Of a stretch of DNA of 64,000 bases, positions 1 to 12,716 are shown piece after piece. Position 1 is the first letter of the stretch, and each line of letters begins with the position of its first letter. Under the pieces are notes generated by a model. The model saw only the letters and a program-made list of their open reading frames with translations, was not told the DNA's origin and ran no database searches. Position numbers and translations under genes: made by a program. Location: NCBI GenBank assembly GCA_026874595.1, contig CM049314.1, positions 30,141,729 to 30,205,728 of the forward strand. The letters run 5' to 3'. The stretch comes from Sipunculus nudus. Its lineage: Eukaryota; Annelida; Sipuncula; Golfingiida; Sipunculidae.

Positions 1-64
1 TCCAGCTGGGTACACAATGTCTGTTATGTCATTGTTAGACAATGTTAGTCTGTTTACTCTCCAG

Positions 65-192
65 GTGACTATGAATGTGACTTTGACTCTTTTACGTCTG
101 ACTGCGAGGTGTGGATTATGGGAGAACCAGTCCACGTCCTGACTACTGTAAACATCTGTAACGCACCCGTTGACGTGTCTGTCACTATACAG
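65..192 (+). CDS. Exon a of the membrane-protein gene
   Basis: Acceptor tttactctccag, donor cag|gtaaat. It begins with two bases of a split codon and ends on a complete codon. It reads DYECDFDSFTSDCEVW and continues to VDVSVTIQ. Three cysteines suggest an extracellular disulphide-bonded region. Confidence 0.75.
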
Positions 193-466
193 GTAAATGA
201 ATGCAAACATCCCTGGCACATGTACACCATCCAAGATTACATTTGAATTATACATGATTCTCTGCCTCTAGAATCCTGACACTGCATGTTCATTATCTAA
301 TCAAACAAATTAAGCTGTCACTCCAGTCCAGGTGTGTGTATTTGGTTTTGTATTATTGAACTGTTATAATCCACATACATACATTTGTAAAGTTATCTTT
401 GTGGGAAAATGTCTCTGTACATCAGGAATATTCATCCTCTTTGCATATGTCATCAAATGTATATGT

Positions 467-539
<73 letters not shown>

Positions 540-3500
540 AATGTTCATATGTTGTCAATCAAATTTGATTGATCTGACCATTTCATGTTAAAGTTCTGCA
601 CATAGACATAGAGACTTTTTATATTTTACATTTATTTTAGATTTCAGATAAATTCAGAGTTTTCAGACACTCTTTACATTTACATTATAGGATTTATCTT
701 GCTGACCTTTTGTTGTATCTTTACCAAATTTTCAAAAGTTTCTATAGAGGGGATTTGCTTTAGGTTAAAAGGAATCTTTAGATCTGAAAATGAATATACA
801 ATTTGTTTGACCTCAGACTGTGAGGATATCGAACCATACAAGGGGCTGTAGGTGCCACTTTAGAGTGCACTTAGTGAGCCTGTAAACAGTAAAGGGTTTT
901 AATGTAATCATCACAGAACACTAGATATTTATTCAAGACATTGTTTTTATCAAGACATTTATTTGTTTCATGGCATATTATATTTTATTTATTTATTTGA
1001 ATAAAATAAAATTATATGAATGTCCAACATTTTTGACCGACTATCCAAATATTATGACATGTGGTCAGAGTGTAATAAAAGCAGTATAACTTGACAAGAA
1101 CTTCAATATTTTAGGAATGAAGATTTGACATAAATTTATAATCAGGTACCTGGGTCCTTAATATTAACTCAGGTAATGAATGTTATGGAATTACTTGGAT
1201 CTGGGTACTCTTTCTAGCACCAAATGTTCCATAAAGGTTCATTGATATCAGTAGGGCTGATCCTTCCATAATCATGGTCTTTATTTGAACAGCCTTCTTT
1301 TAATGTTGACCTTAGGTATTACCTTACAAATACTGCAATATGTACACTGCTTTCAGTAGGGGTATTAATTACATATTTGTCAACTGTATCTTTATTTTTA
1401 TTTTACTTTCAGAGCTCCAACCACAGTGGAAAATGGCAACATACTTTTGCTAATTCTGATGAAGCCCAAGAGGTGGCATCACTGTCTGCATTAGGCACAG
1501 TCCATCTGCGAGTCTCGTTAAATTTTGAAACCCTGAATGTGCTTCACGTGCAGGTGTGTATTCAGGGAGGCATAGTTATAAATTCAACATGAAAAAATCT
1601 TTACTGGACTTGATCATCTTCCCATAAGAAAAATGTTAGCTTTAACTGTGTATGTACATCTGCAGACCATTCTAGTTTTGCACTACATGGCAGGGCAGTA
1701 GCACATGCTTTTGTTTTTATATCCTGGTGTTAACCAGGCCCGGTGACCACTGCACCTGCAGGCCCTGCATGTGTAATTGTCCAAAATGCAGGGTCATACC
1801 ACAGAGGAACCCCTGAAAAACGCTCTTGTTTGTGAGTGAAAAATGGCTGTGGGTCACAGCCTTCCCATTAAGCTGTCAGAGCACACACTCTTGGAAGGAG
1901 CCATGCATGAAAAATCTCACCGCCTTCGCTGAGATTCAAATTCATGATCTCTTGACTTTGATTCCTGTGCTCTTGCCATAGACTCCAGAAACTATGCTTC
2001 TATTGAGCTACTCTGTTGCTTTCATGAAATAGCAAGCAGAATGGCTAAATTCTCAGAAGATGGAGTTGAAAATATAGCTTCTATTAAGAATTTTTTTTGG
2101 TCAATTTCATATAAATTTAGAACATTTCAAGCACTGCTGTGTTAATTTGAAAAAATTGCATATATTTATATTTTAAAGACTTGAGCCATATATAAGCTTC
2201 GCTGTTAAATGATATAACATTAGCAGCACTATACCTAATATTGTCTATATATAGTACCATATTAATCCTATATCTATATAGTGCCATATTATAATATATT
2301 GCAGCGTGGAAAATCTTAGGGAAAATTTAAGGGCTTGTTTTTTGGGCCATATTTTTGAAAGTCCATACAAGCATTTGAAAAAGTAATTATCTGTATTACT
2401 GTTCATATTATACATAAACATAAAAGTTATTGTTGATTGAATATGGATTTTGATTTACTTTCTTGTTCAGGCCCAGTTCTTTGAGAAGGGAGAACCCAGG
2501 GATTATTTCATCAACAGTATGGTACAGCTCAGTGAGCGGCCATGTTCTGCACACAGTAAGTACTTCATAATTCGCCATTGCTATCTATGAAACAGAGTTT
2601 TTCACTGGATATTGTTGAAAATGAGAGAAGGCAGTGTTATTTTGATATTGTATGGAAAGTTAAAAAGATTATATAAAAATAAATGATTTTATACTTGCAT
2701 TGAATTTATACTCGAATTCAGTTCATTTATATTTGATACTTGCGTCTTTTTCGGAGTTATGTAAAGCAAGTTGCCATTAAAGTGTTGTTAATGATGAATG
2801 TAACAACATCCAAAGAAAAATCACATATTGGCCCTACCATCAATACCACATATGAAAATATGTACCAGTTATATAATTAAATAGCTGATATTTAAATTGT
2901 TGATCTATGAGTGGTTAAAGTAATGATGATTAATTTAAATGAGCTGTTTTATAGAGTTTACTTTTTACATTTAGCACTATCAAGGTTCTACATGCATATA
3001 GCTTATCATGAGTGATTCCTCAGTTTAACAGACATCTCTTTATTGTCTAATGTTTTAAGGCAGACTGTCCCACATTTTTCGGGCCATCACTGAGTATGTT
3101 CTGTCTCTACAGGTCTTAATATTTGTTATAAGGCATCACCAGCCTGACAGGGTCTTGAGTAGAACTTATTGTCTCTACTAGAAGTGTACCACCTTAAGTC
3201 TTTATTAATTTGTTTATATTTGAATCTGATTTCAGGTTCATTCCCAGGTTTGATCCCTTTGTTTGTGTTTGGCACCCTGCTGGCTTTGATCCTGGGGCTA
3301 GGAGTGCTCTCCCTCTACATCAAGACCAAGCAGAGATGCCGTATGAACGCCCGCGGACAACTTCTGGATGAAGAAGAAATATCCAGCAGCCCGGAACTGT
3401 CTCCGGAACACAATAAAGGTTACTCAGTGCATTCCAAGAGAGGACACTCCAAACATAAGACAATGTGTGCCACAACGGTGGTGGTGCACAACGCAGCATA

Positions 3501-3654
3501 CACAAACGATGCAGGATGCTCATATACTGTCAAAGGTCAGAGGTCACGACGAAAAAGACGGCGGAAGAAACGCCCAGTTTCCCCACCCATTCCCAAATTA
3601 GTGGTTGAAGGCCATACTGTATATAAAGAAGTCAACCTTGATGATGAGCAATAA
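65..3654 (+). CDS. C-terminal part of a type I single-pass membrane protein (4 exons, 5' partial)
   Basis: Four exons join in phase: 65-192, 1413-1553, 2471-2555 and 3236-3654. The first two bases complete a codon begun upstream of the window. The joined product is about 257 residues. Roughly the first 118 are extracellular, with several cysteines (CDFDSF..SDCEVW, NICNAP, RPCSAH) and a beta-strand-like pattern. Next comes one hydrophobic segment, LIPLFVFGTLLALILGLGVL, followed by the stop-transfer residues KTKQRCR. The cytoplasmic tail of about 110 residues is hydrophilic, with an acidic stretch (LLDEEE), a histidine/lysine-rich stretch (HSKRGHSKHK), a strongly basic cluster (SRRKRRRKKR), a proline-containing PVSPPIPKL and an acidic C-terminus (LDDEQ). 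All introns are GT-AG. I do not recognise the family. The tail lacks the GFFKR motif of integrin alpha chains. Gene structure is well supported; function is unknown. Confidence 0.8.
469..537. repeat. (TA)n microsatellite
   Basis: Nearly uninterrupted TA dinucleotides over about 69 bp in an intron of the membrane-protein gene. Tyr-Ile open frames across it are repeat artefacts. Confidence 0.95.
1413..1553 (+). CDS. Exon b of the membrane-protein gene
   Basis: Acceptor ttttactttcag, donor cag|gtgtgt. It has 47 whole codons, phase 0 at both ends. It starts SSNHSGKWQHTF, with a possible N-glycosylation sequon NHS, and ends FETLNVLHVQ. It has no cysteine. Confidence 0.75.
1720..1990 (-). mobile_element. 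Diverged tRNA-derived SINE-like fragment in an intron
   Basis: Read on the minus strand, the stretch holds a weak A-box-like GGCAAGAGCACAGG followed by a B-box-like GATCATGAATTTGAATCTC, roughly at tRNA spacing. It lies in the intron between exons b and c. It is strongly decayed, so the call is tentative. Confidence 0.35.
2471..2555 (+). CDS. Exon c of the membrane-protein gene
   Basis: Acceptor ttcttgttcag, donor caca|gtaagt. It holds 28 codons plus one base, reading AQFFEKGEPRDYF and on to LSERPCSAH. It is the juxtamembrane ectodomain. Confidence 0.75.
3236..3654 (+). CDS. Last exon: transmembrane helix and cytoplasmic tail
   Basis: Acceptor ctgatttcag. The first two bases complete a serine codon split with exon c. 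It encodes the juxtamembrane SFPG, the transmembrane helix, the stop-transfer basics and the whole cytoplasmic tail, ending in a TAA at 3652-3654. This is the longest single coding exon of the gene. An upstream in-frame ATG at 3169 is intronic and is not the start. Confidence 0.85.
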
Positions 3655-6600
3655 TTAGAACAAAAATTATGTATACTAAGTATTTATTAGAATGGCAAGG
3701 TGTATATTTATATGTATGGTTGTGATAGAAGACGTTTAGATTACTTAGAGAAATAGCGAAGTTGAAATTTTTAAGGAAAAAAATTAAATACTCTATATTT
3801 ATGTAGGTTATGTTTACTTTCACTCATAAATACTATGCACACAACAGTACCTTGTAAATATTTAGGATACAAATGCAAGATAATGTTTTTATATTATACT
3901 GTGGGTGTATACAACTTGATAGATGTAACTGTTGATGTAACAATTGTGTGCTTAAGTTTATTTACATCAGTGTTGTAATGATTTTATGGTTATATTTATA
4001 TAGTTTATAAAGAATGTTACTAGTGTCTTAGAAATGCACTAATTTCCAATTGGAAGAAAGTCTCATTAGGTAAACTATATGTAGGGACCAGTCAAGGAGG
4101 AGAACAGTCTCAGTGAGATAGGAGCCAGTCTAGTTTCCTAGATTCAACATTCCCTGTTGATACAAAAGATGTAAATAACAAAGTTATGTTTCACGTGTCA
4201 GGAAAATTTCAGCCTTTCATATTTATTGCTTTAATTGTATAAACTGTGCTCTTCTCTGGGCTACACTCCTCACATAGTGGTTATACACTGCAGTCGTTCC
4301 AAACCTCCTTTGCTTTAACCGCTGCTTTGTTTTCCAAGTGTTTCAATGTCTAAACACCAGTGCTGGCACAGGGCCAAGAATCAGAATAATGAGAGCGGGG
4401 CATCGCATATTGAAAACCTAGAGTGTGATGCACAATGTGATACCACATTCTCATGGGTCAACTGGTCATTGGCCAGCCCTGGTGGTGAAACCCTGCAAAT
4501 CTTACTATATAAAGCAGTAGTTAAAACAAAGGAAATCTAGAGTGTAGGCCTATTCATGTCATGTGAGGAGTGTATTCATAACATGGCAGAAATATCACAA
4601 GCAGACTGGTTAAGCCAATTAACTACAATGTGGTTTGTGATGGTTTTACACTAACTTGTGGCATTCAGTCCAGGTCCCAATTATTTGAATGACCATTTCA
4701 CTGTTAAGATGTATGTACAATTTCAAGTGCATATATCCTGTGCATGGAACCAGCAAAAGTCTAGATGATTTGGCATAATTTAAATTAACTTTGAAACTTT
4801 TATAAACATTTAATGGCTTAATTATGATATTTTTCCATGCAGTGGAGGTTATAAATTAAAGCAATACTGGTTTTCCTAGCTAGTACCAATAGTCATTTGA
4901 ATGGCTCCAGCTCGTATCTGCTTATGCAACTGAAGTCCTTTATAAAGGGTGATTTTCCAGATCTTCTTTTTCCTAAGTGCATCACAGACACTGAGTCTTG
5001 TTGTGGCTTTTAATAGACATGCAGCTTATAATGGAGAATTTACAGTAGTGCCAATTCAAGGCAGTTATACATATGTTATAGTATCATTACTTGTCAGAGC
5101 CATTGATATTGGTATTGTTTTACCTGCAGTAATTGAAATCTCAACAAGATGTGCCAGCTCTGGTGATCAGTTTATGGGAAAAATTGGGTGAATTTGATAT
5201 GCATATTTTTTATGCATCAGTCAAAAATCTATGCTCAAGTAATTATATCCTACAATAATTTGATAATTTGGGCATGGTCCAAAACAAGCGTTGCATCACT
5301 CTAAACATTGCTGATACCTGTCCACCTGCCACCAAACTCTCCCTGCAGATAGATTCTCGTCTGGACACTGTCCTCTGAGTGCTTTCCTGTCACATTCCTG
5401 TACCCTTCTATAGCCCTGACGAGCTTATATGTCCTAGTTTCTCAAAACCACTCGTGGGTGATGCCATTTTGCTAACACAGTAAAATCCTGGATGTCATAT
5501 GATGCTTGTTGGAAGTATGGGTATACTGTTAATAATTAAATATGTTGATGTCATAGACTGGTACTCATCCTGTAGTTTAGGACCTCTTGAGCCCTTAGCA
5601 TGTATTGATGCTTAGATATTCTTCAAATCGCAAAGTACACTGTAGCCTTACTAGCTTGTGCCTTAAATCATTAGGTAGCTAATGTACATTGTTGTAAGAT
5701 GACCAGGTATGTGACATGCAGAGCTTCAGCTGCTGTGTACTAGTATTTATTATTTGAGGGGAACTGGTATTTTCTGGAGTAAATAGTGAATGCTTTACCA
5801 CTGCTTACTCAGTTTTGCTAGCTCCAACCCACTTGATTTGTTGCAATATTACACATAATAGGCCATTGTATAATCATGTTCTAAACATAACATTGAATTT
5901 TGTCAATTTTCATTGAGTATTTATTGTAAGAATAAGCTCAAATAGAACTTTTACAGACTTCTCAAATATTTATTACAACATATGGCCTGTAGGATTATAA
6001 ATATGCAAATTACTGACAGAGGAAACTAACAGGAACAAAACATGATTTACACTTTATATTTATGCTATAGATCTTGAACAAAGGTTGTTGTTAGTTGTAT
6101 TTATCCATAGCATTACATATACCTAGTACCTGTATAATATAATTGTGCTGCAGATGTTCAGCACACAAATGTTGATAACCATACTCGGTGAAGAGTATTT
6201 TGCATGTATTCTTTATATGTGTTCAGTTGACTGTATGTTCACTCTTTATTATTCTTCAACACTGCCCTAAGGTTCAAAGAGCCATTTATTCCTGAATGTC
6301 TAGCTAGTATTTAACTTGAGTCCCAATTTTGCCATGGTAACCAGAACGGTATTGTGTAGGTTACAGTTACTTTCTTGAAATTTGTACTTTTCCCCTAACT
6401 GAGCTGCAACTTAGCATGCATGAGTCTTACAAAGACACTAATTGGAACCATTAATACAAATTTCATTTGACTGAATTAAACCTGAAACTTGCATTTTATA
6501 GTTTTCTTAGACCATTTCAATGTCATTTTTATGTGGATGTCAGACCCAGTAGGTTTTACATTTGTGCACAAGGATTTTTATTTAAAATGTTGTAATAAGT

Positions 6601-7330
6601 TCAGGTGCAAAGATGAAATGTTGGAGCTTGGCTTTTGCACTATGGACCGAGTCCTACATATTTGCATCAAATTACTGCCATCATGTTTGGAAATTTCTTA
6701 ATTACCAGTCATTTATATAAAAACCTTGACTTATCACGTCATATCGTACATTGTCATCTGTTTATCTTTATTCTCGTATATTACACATAACCTTGTTAAG
6801 AGGAATGATAAATGTATTTCTGTCAACGGATGTAACACCTTATTACGTGTGATGAAGATAGGATAAAACTACATATTTACTGATATTATGTGCTCAAGGT
6901 TATGGAGATCGTGATGAGAAAATATATTTTCTTCTCCAAAGCAAAATATCATTAGAGGAAAACCTTTGCTGATATATCCGATAACATAACATTAACAAAG
7001 TAACTCTTCATATAGCTTTGAATGTCTAATAAATATTTAAATTTCAATATAGAGGGCACCTAAATACTGTAGGCATATGCAAGTTTTTATGTGATGATGT
7101 ATCTTTCTGTCTCATGAACAAAGGCTGCAGTATATTGAATAAACGCCCTCCACTGGCTTGAGATTAAAAATTTGTATGCGAGGTATTTACAAAGAGATTT
7201 ATGATGTATATTTACACGTGTTTAGAACTTTTATACATGAGTGATTAGAATAATGTAGTAATGATATAGGGGCCACATCACAGTGATTAAGGTAAGTGAT
7301 ATATTTACATATAGATACTATTTTATTTAT
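3655..7330 (+). other. 3' UTR and downstream flank of the membrane-protein gene
   Basis: AT-rich with no supported coding sequence. An ATTAAA-like site lies near 4855, and a canonical AATAAA lies at 7138-7143, followed by GT-rich sequence. Which site, if any, ends the transcript cannot be decided from sequence. No transposon ends were recognised here. Confidence 0.35.
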
Positions 7331-7555
7331 TAGTACTCGGGTAATACATTGTGACTAGTTTATATAATTTATGTTTGGCTCGGCAAGTCTCCTGACTTTT
7401 AGAGGTATGCACGAAATTTTCGTAACATATATAATGTTACAAGAAAAGCTGTCACACGTTTGTTTCATCCACAGTCGCTTGAATCGTTATTTGTGGCTGA
7501 TATTTGGCCCAAATCAAGGTCAATTCAGATGTAAACTAAGAATCCACGAAGTCCA

Positions 7556-7643
7556 TTCCGAAGGACCTTCGGAAGGCATTGGTGGGATCAGCATATATAT
7601 CGGCGGTGTTAGGCTGATCTAGCCCAGAATAACGCCCACCAAT
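7556..7643. repeat. Perfect short palindrome followed by a nested inverted repeat
   Basis: TTCCGAAGG A CCTTCGGAA (7556-7574) is a 9-bp-arm palindrome with a one-base centre. Directly after it ATTGGTGGG (7578-7586) pairs with CCCACCAAT (7635-7643). Inside that pair GATCAGC (7586-7592) pairs with GCTGATC (7613-7619). It could fold as a hairpin series; its origin is unknown. Confidence 0.6.
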
Positions 7644-8043
7644 AACGATTAATGCGACTGTGTTTCATCCTATCCTGTGCTAGGCAAAGTTGTTTTGCCC
7701 TCAACAGAATGGTCTGCATGTACAAACATCATAAGTATGATTTATTTTGAGAAACTGACTTAATTATATAAAACGAATTATGTATTACATAATGCTGATT
7801 AGGTTTTTGGCTTGGCACTATAGTATTCCCAGGAGTCTAACACCACAGAAAAGTTCTCAAATAATGAATGTCCAATCGAACACAAAAGGTTCCAAAGTTC
7901 TTTAGGGTCATTTTCGCAATATATGTAGAAGACGGTTGAATGTATATTGTTACATGATTATACCCTGTCACAGCCCATGATTGCATGAATATTATATCAT
8001 ATGACATCATTTCCTGCTTCTAACCACTTCCAGTATAAAGGTA

Positions 8044-8228
8044 TACATCGAAATCTCGCTAACACGACCACTTGCGGGACAAGACATGCATAGTGGTATA
8101 GTGTTGTAAGGGTGGTCGTGTTAGCGGGTGGTTTTTATGATGATTTCAGTTAGCCCGGGACCAAAATAGTGGTCATCTTAGCGGTATGGTCGTGTTGGCG
8201 GGTGGTCGTGTTGCGACATTTCACTGTA
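8044..8228. mobile_element. Short terminal-inverted-repeat element (CGACCAC family), about 185 bp
   Basis: The left end reads TATACATCGAAATCTCGCTA and the right end, reverse-complemented, reads TATACAGTGAAATGTCGCAA. Both continue into ACACGACCAC. The interior repeats GTGGTCGTGTT. No coding capacity, so MITE-like. Related fragments lie at 16070, 30910, 39830, 46610, 47710 and 48960. Confidence 0.6.
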
Positions 8229-8820
8229 TACACAAGGCCATTATGTTCAGATTCGGATCAAACCAAGGCCAACTACAGCATGCCAGGAATTAACCAACTC
8301 GGCATACAGGCCAAGGTCATATTGTAGCATTGTAAAACCTGACCCAGTAGATATGACTGAAGGTCTGTACTCTACATACCTGTCAGCAGCTACTTGACGC
8401 CCCCGCTTTGAAGCCACTGTTAGCGCTTCTCAACACCAGGCCCCGAAGTAAGGAAGGTCAAAAGGTCATGTTGTTGAGAAATCGTTATACTTGTAACAAT
8501 CATATTAGTTGTCAGTTACAAAGGGTATAAATTTCTTTGTATAAATTCTTTTAAGTGTATGCTACATAGTTTGTCATGTGTTATTTATGTTTCCTATTAA
8601 ATATATAAAATTAAACGCTTGATTTATGTGCAATCATTGTGAACATGGAAGGTCTGAGTTAAGTACCGGAAATCCTGGATTTACGGAACAATCGTAGACA
8701 TAGCACAGCTAGAGAAGCAAAAGGATGAACATTTGAAAATATTACATTGTTTATTAGCCTATCTGTTTGGCCATGTTAGCTGTGAGAACAGCTGTCAACC
8801 ATATGCCAGGCACACTTGTG

Positions 8821-8979
8821 CAGGCGCGGATCCGGGGGGGGGGGGGGGGGTAGGTAGGGCTCGAGCCCCCCAACCTTTTTTAGACCAATTTTAAACCATG
8901 ACAGGTATATTTCTCGGAATAATCACACAAAAAAAGCCCGATGACACGCCCGGCCAAAAAATCCTGGATACACGCCTTG
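8821..8979. mobile_element. Mini-element with CAG(G)CGCGGATCC-type ends
   Basis: The left end CAGGCGCGGATCCGGG and the reverse-complemented right end CAAGGCGTGTATCCAGG form imperfect inverted termini of the hAT-like CAG...CTG kind. It contains a G17 run. No matching 8-bp target-site duplication is visible, so the boundaries are approximate. Confidence 0.5.
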
Positions 8980-9179
8980 AATAGTCAACATCAGTTAGGT
9001 CATAGCGGTACCACTTTTAAGGACTGGTCGATGTAGACTTAAATATTGTATATGACAGGAATTTGTGCCCTTAAATGATTAAAATCTAACATTTGCATGA
9101 TATTAATTGTGGGTTAAAGTTTATAAAGAAATTTAAGGCCGTTTTACTTCTGTTTACTCCTGCTCCCCTAGCTATTATG

Positions 9180-9391
9180 CAGTGGAGGATCAAGGATTTC
9201 TGAAGGGGGGGAGGGGGGTTCCAACCCAGGAGGACTAATGAAAATAATAAAAAAAAAAAAAACGCCCCAGTTCCGGAAAAAAAGAGGGGGGTTCCAGGCC
9301 GCAAAGTTTGGTCTGAAACCCTTAAAAAGATTGCTTCAAAAGAAAAAAAGTGAGGGGTTCCAGAACCCCTGCCCCCTTGATCCGCTTCTGT
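9180..9391. mobile_element. Mini-element with CAG(T/A)GGATCAAGG-type ends
   Basis: The left end CAGTGGAGGATCAAGG and the reverse-complemented right end CAGAAGCGGATCAAGG match closely, so this is a roughly 210-bp non-autonomous inverted-repeat element. The interior is A- and G-rich (GGGGGGTTCCA repeated). The flanking 8-mers differ, so the insertion is old or the ends are slightly misplaced. Confidence 0.55.
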
Positions 9392-9855
9392 TACGTACGT
9401 TTTTCATGTTTACCAAGCTTCTGCATGTATATTTAAGAACGCATAAATTTACAGATAGAAGTTTTCGAATTATTATAGTTTTCATGCAGATTATAGACGC
9501 ATATTAGTGAAACGGTGTTAGCACAAGATCCTGATCTATTGGTCACTGGTATTGTTACCTGTACATTGAAAAAAAAATGAATAAAATCCATGTAAGAGTT
9601 GGAGCCATTAACCATTTAGTGGAGCGAATTCTGTAAACTACACCCGTACCATACAATACGTTTTGTACAACCAGTAAGGTGGCGACCTGTATTTTTACAT
9701 TACGGTATTATTATAAAAAAGCAGTTCTATACTTGCAATCGTCGGTCTAACCCGTTGTCGTCGAATCCACTGTCCGAGACTGGTCTTGTCCAAGTCCTTA
9801 ATGCCACTTTCTTCTAGTCCTTGTCTTTCAGAAAGCAAGTCAAAATCAATGTCAA

Positions 9856-9859
<4 letters not shown>

Positions 9860-9894
<35 letters not shown>
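9860..9894. repeat. (TA)n microsatellite
   Basis: About 35 bp of TA dinucleotides in intergenic sequence. Confidence 0.9.
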
Positions 9895-9898
<4 letters not shown>

Positions 9899-11520
9899 CG
9901 GAAAAAATACTTTAAATCTGAGATAATCATACAACAATTAAAAAAAAATTTTTTTTTTACTTTAAATTTAAATTAAATTAACCTAGAGGTCCATACTATG
10001 AGGACATTCAGGAGGGAATTTAATATCGACCCCTTTAATTGTCAATGAAATATGGTATACATCTTGTAATGTTCTGTGCTATGTTTTGTTTTCTTGATGT
10101 CAGACTATAATGGCAATATTTTTCTACTGGCCTCGAGATGGCCTCTAGTCCTACATCACTGGGTCTGACGGTCTTTATTCTTCACATGCATTTGGCATTA
10201 TATTAAATTAACAAGTCCATTTATCTCTCTTTTGGTTGCAATCTTGAATTAGACTGTTATATAATATTTTATACCTTATACTTGTCATTGAATCACTGAA
10301 CTCTATTTAATTTTCTGTATCGTGAATCAGCTCTCGAGAAAGAGGGCAATAGTCTTAAATAGTATTTGTAACATATGTCAGTGTCTCTTAACAGCATGTC
10401 GTTCAGATATGTACAGAAGACTGCACGTATATTACGACCTTTACAAATAAACTGCCTTAGTTGATCTAACTACGAACCAGCTCTTTACTTATGTACACAA
10501 AGTAGAGATTAATCTCATGTATTCGTGTACAAAGCCGGAGAATGAAGTGTATATTTATGTGCAAAGACCAGTGATGAACGGTTCGTTAATGTACACATGC
10601 AGTCCCGGTGAACGTCTGTCTAATACGTTATCAGTATTGATCGACCTTTTCGTTTATGTACCTTCTTGGAAGAGAACAAATCTTCGGATTAATGATGTTT
10701 CATATATTTTCAGCCATTCATTCACCAGGGCAATGTCTGATGTGACCATATATTCAAACTGAATAGAACTGGTCTTTCCAGTTTTGGAGGTGCTCTTGTA
10801 GTGAGCGACCTCTGTAAATGCCGGTACTACAAACATGCAACGAATACTACTTGCAAACATGGGATGTTATGACAATCGTACTTCGAGCACACCAGTCATT
10901 TGCGGACATTTGTCAACGGTCGCAAGGATGGTGAGAACCAACACCGACTGACACGGGGTCACAACCACCTTCGAAATCGCCTGAATTACCTTCAATTTCT
11001 TTAAACCTACTCTTTGAAAATCATGTTTAAAACCCTCATGAGTATTACTATTTTATTGTGTCCATATATGTATTTTAGTTGCACCACTGAGTGTGTACAC
11101 AAACACTCTACCTAGCGAGGACTAATACATAGCTTCAATTTCAAATTAAATTACCACAACGTATATGTAAGTCTGTTCAACTTGTGTACGCAAAATGGGA
11201 TCCCCCATGAGTGGTTAAGAGAAACTGTGAGAAATAACATTTTTCACCTGCATACTAAAAGCGCGGTGATGAGACACGGAAGTACTCCAAGGACAACGTC
11301 TGGACGAGAATTTATCTGTATATAATTGTGCCAAAGGGACGTGTATCAGCAAGGAAGGGAGTAAAGCTTTTTTGGATTACTCCCAAATTATAGTGGAGAA
11401 AAAACCCCAAAATGGGGGGAGTGGGCCTTTGTCGACGGGGCAGGTAAAACGTTGTGGAGAAGTTGTTTTTGTATGATCGATCCGCATGCAGAACGGAAAG
11501 GTCAAGTTCTCAAGATTTTA
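9895..11520. other. Intergenic stretch without recognised features
   Basis: AT-rich unique-looking sequence. Short open frames near 10517-10860 on both strands show no recognisable domain, splice context or start context. Confidence 0.4.
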
Positions 11521-11575
11521 TAGTCAGCTGACTGTAAGTCAACTGAGCTATAGTTACCGTTCGTCGTCCATCTAG
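11521..11575 (+). repeat. Fragment of the 'GTCAGCTGA...GAGCTATAG...CGTCGTCC' dispersed repeat
   Basis: It shares an ordered motif set with 16194-16260 and with the reverse complement of 26151-26212: an AGTCAGCTGACT-like palindrome, GAGCTATAG, then CGTCGTCC. A truncated copy. Confidence 0.55.
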
Positions 11576-11965
11576 GGTCCAATAGATATATTTAAAAAAT
11601 GTGGGATCTTAATATCATTTCGAACCTCAGCACGCCTTTTTTCCTATATGCTTAATAAAAACGTTCCAGGTTTGCTGAGTTAAATCTTGTTCATTTTGAC
11701 ATTTTACAGTTACATATTTACAATTTTATAATATAAACCCCTAAAAATGAATGAACCTGCAAACCAGTGATGAACTGTTAAAGCATACCCCTCTTAGGAT
11801 GAAGGCTGCTTCACATGTCCTCAGTCAGCTATTGCCATGTTTCTTATGAAATAACTTGCCATGTTACCTTTGTTGTCAGAGGTTAAGTTTCCATCTGTGT
11901 CTGTCTGTCTATCGTTTGATTATATGTTGGCAGGATAACGCAAACTAAATGAACCGATCTCCACT

Positions 11966-11969
<4 letters not shown>

Positions 11970-12051
<82 letters not shown>
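11970..12051. repeat. Compound (CT)n-(TA)n microsatellite
   Basis: About 38 bp of CT directly joined to about 43 bp of TA. Confidence 0.95.
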
Positions 12052-12053
<2 letters not shown>

Positions 12054-12673
12054 CTTTTGCAAGAAGAGGTCCTGCTACCTTGATATTTGATCTAAAGACC
12101 TCATAATCAAGACCAGTTTTTTGCTTATCCAAGCATGTGCACATGCGAGGGAACTATTTCTGTAAGTTTTTTTTTTTAAATCATTTTGGTCATACTTATT
12201 CCGTGTGACAGTGAGGTGGATATTTAACAGTAAAAGAAAATAAATATAAAATTGGAGGCGCCACCAGTTTTTTTTAGAAGAATCCAAGCAGCATCCCTTC
12301 AGATATCTAAAGTCTGTTTTTTTTTTTTCACCAAAATATATATATATATATTCGAGTTAAGGTTATTTTCACAGTAGAGGTCATGACCCGTTTTAAGTAT
12401 AGGCTTCGCCAATGTCTACCAACTTGCAAAGTTTGAAAAATATCCGTGATTCGAGTTATCATGTATACCAGGCGATAAAACCATAGTATCACCGACTTTT
12501 CACTCTTGGGATACAATTACTAAGTTTTCCCGTGGGAAGTCCGTACCCCTGGGCCTCGCCTTCATGGATGTCCTTTTGAAAAAGACTGAAATAAAGATCT
12601 TTATTAAGTCATACAATTAACTGCGTACACCTTGCCCTATTTTGTATTCTGTCGTAACAATTACCTATAAATT

Positions 12674-12716
12674 GAAACAGGTAATAAACCTGTTTCATCG
12701 GGGGGGGGGGGGGGGG
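12674..12716. repeat. Hairpin GAAACAGGT/ACCTGTTTC next to a G17 run
   Basis: Perfect 9-bp arms (12674-12682 and 12688-12696) enclose the loop AATAA. Three bases further on is a 17-bp poly-G tract (12700-12716). Possibly the end of a decayed mini-element, since other poly-G tracts here sit in such elements. Confidence 0.45.

Noticed and set aside
469-537. Tyr-Ile repeat open frames across TA tracts (also near 20.8, 23.0, 24.7, 52.2 and 52.6 kb)
   Set aside because: They are translations of (TA)n microsatellites on both strands and have no coding meaning.
3169-3235. ATG at 3169 as a start for a small membrane protein
   Set aside because: The segment 3169-3235 is intronic with a clear acceptor at 3235. 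The upstream exons join in frame to 3236.
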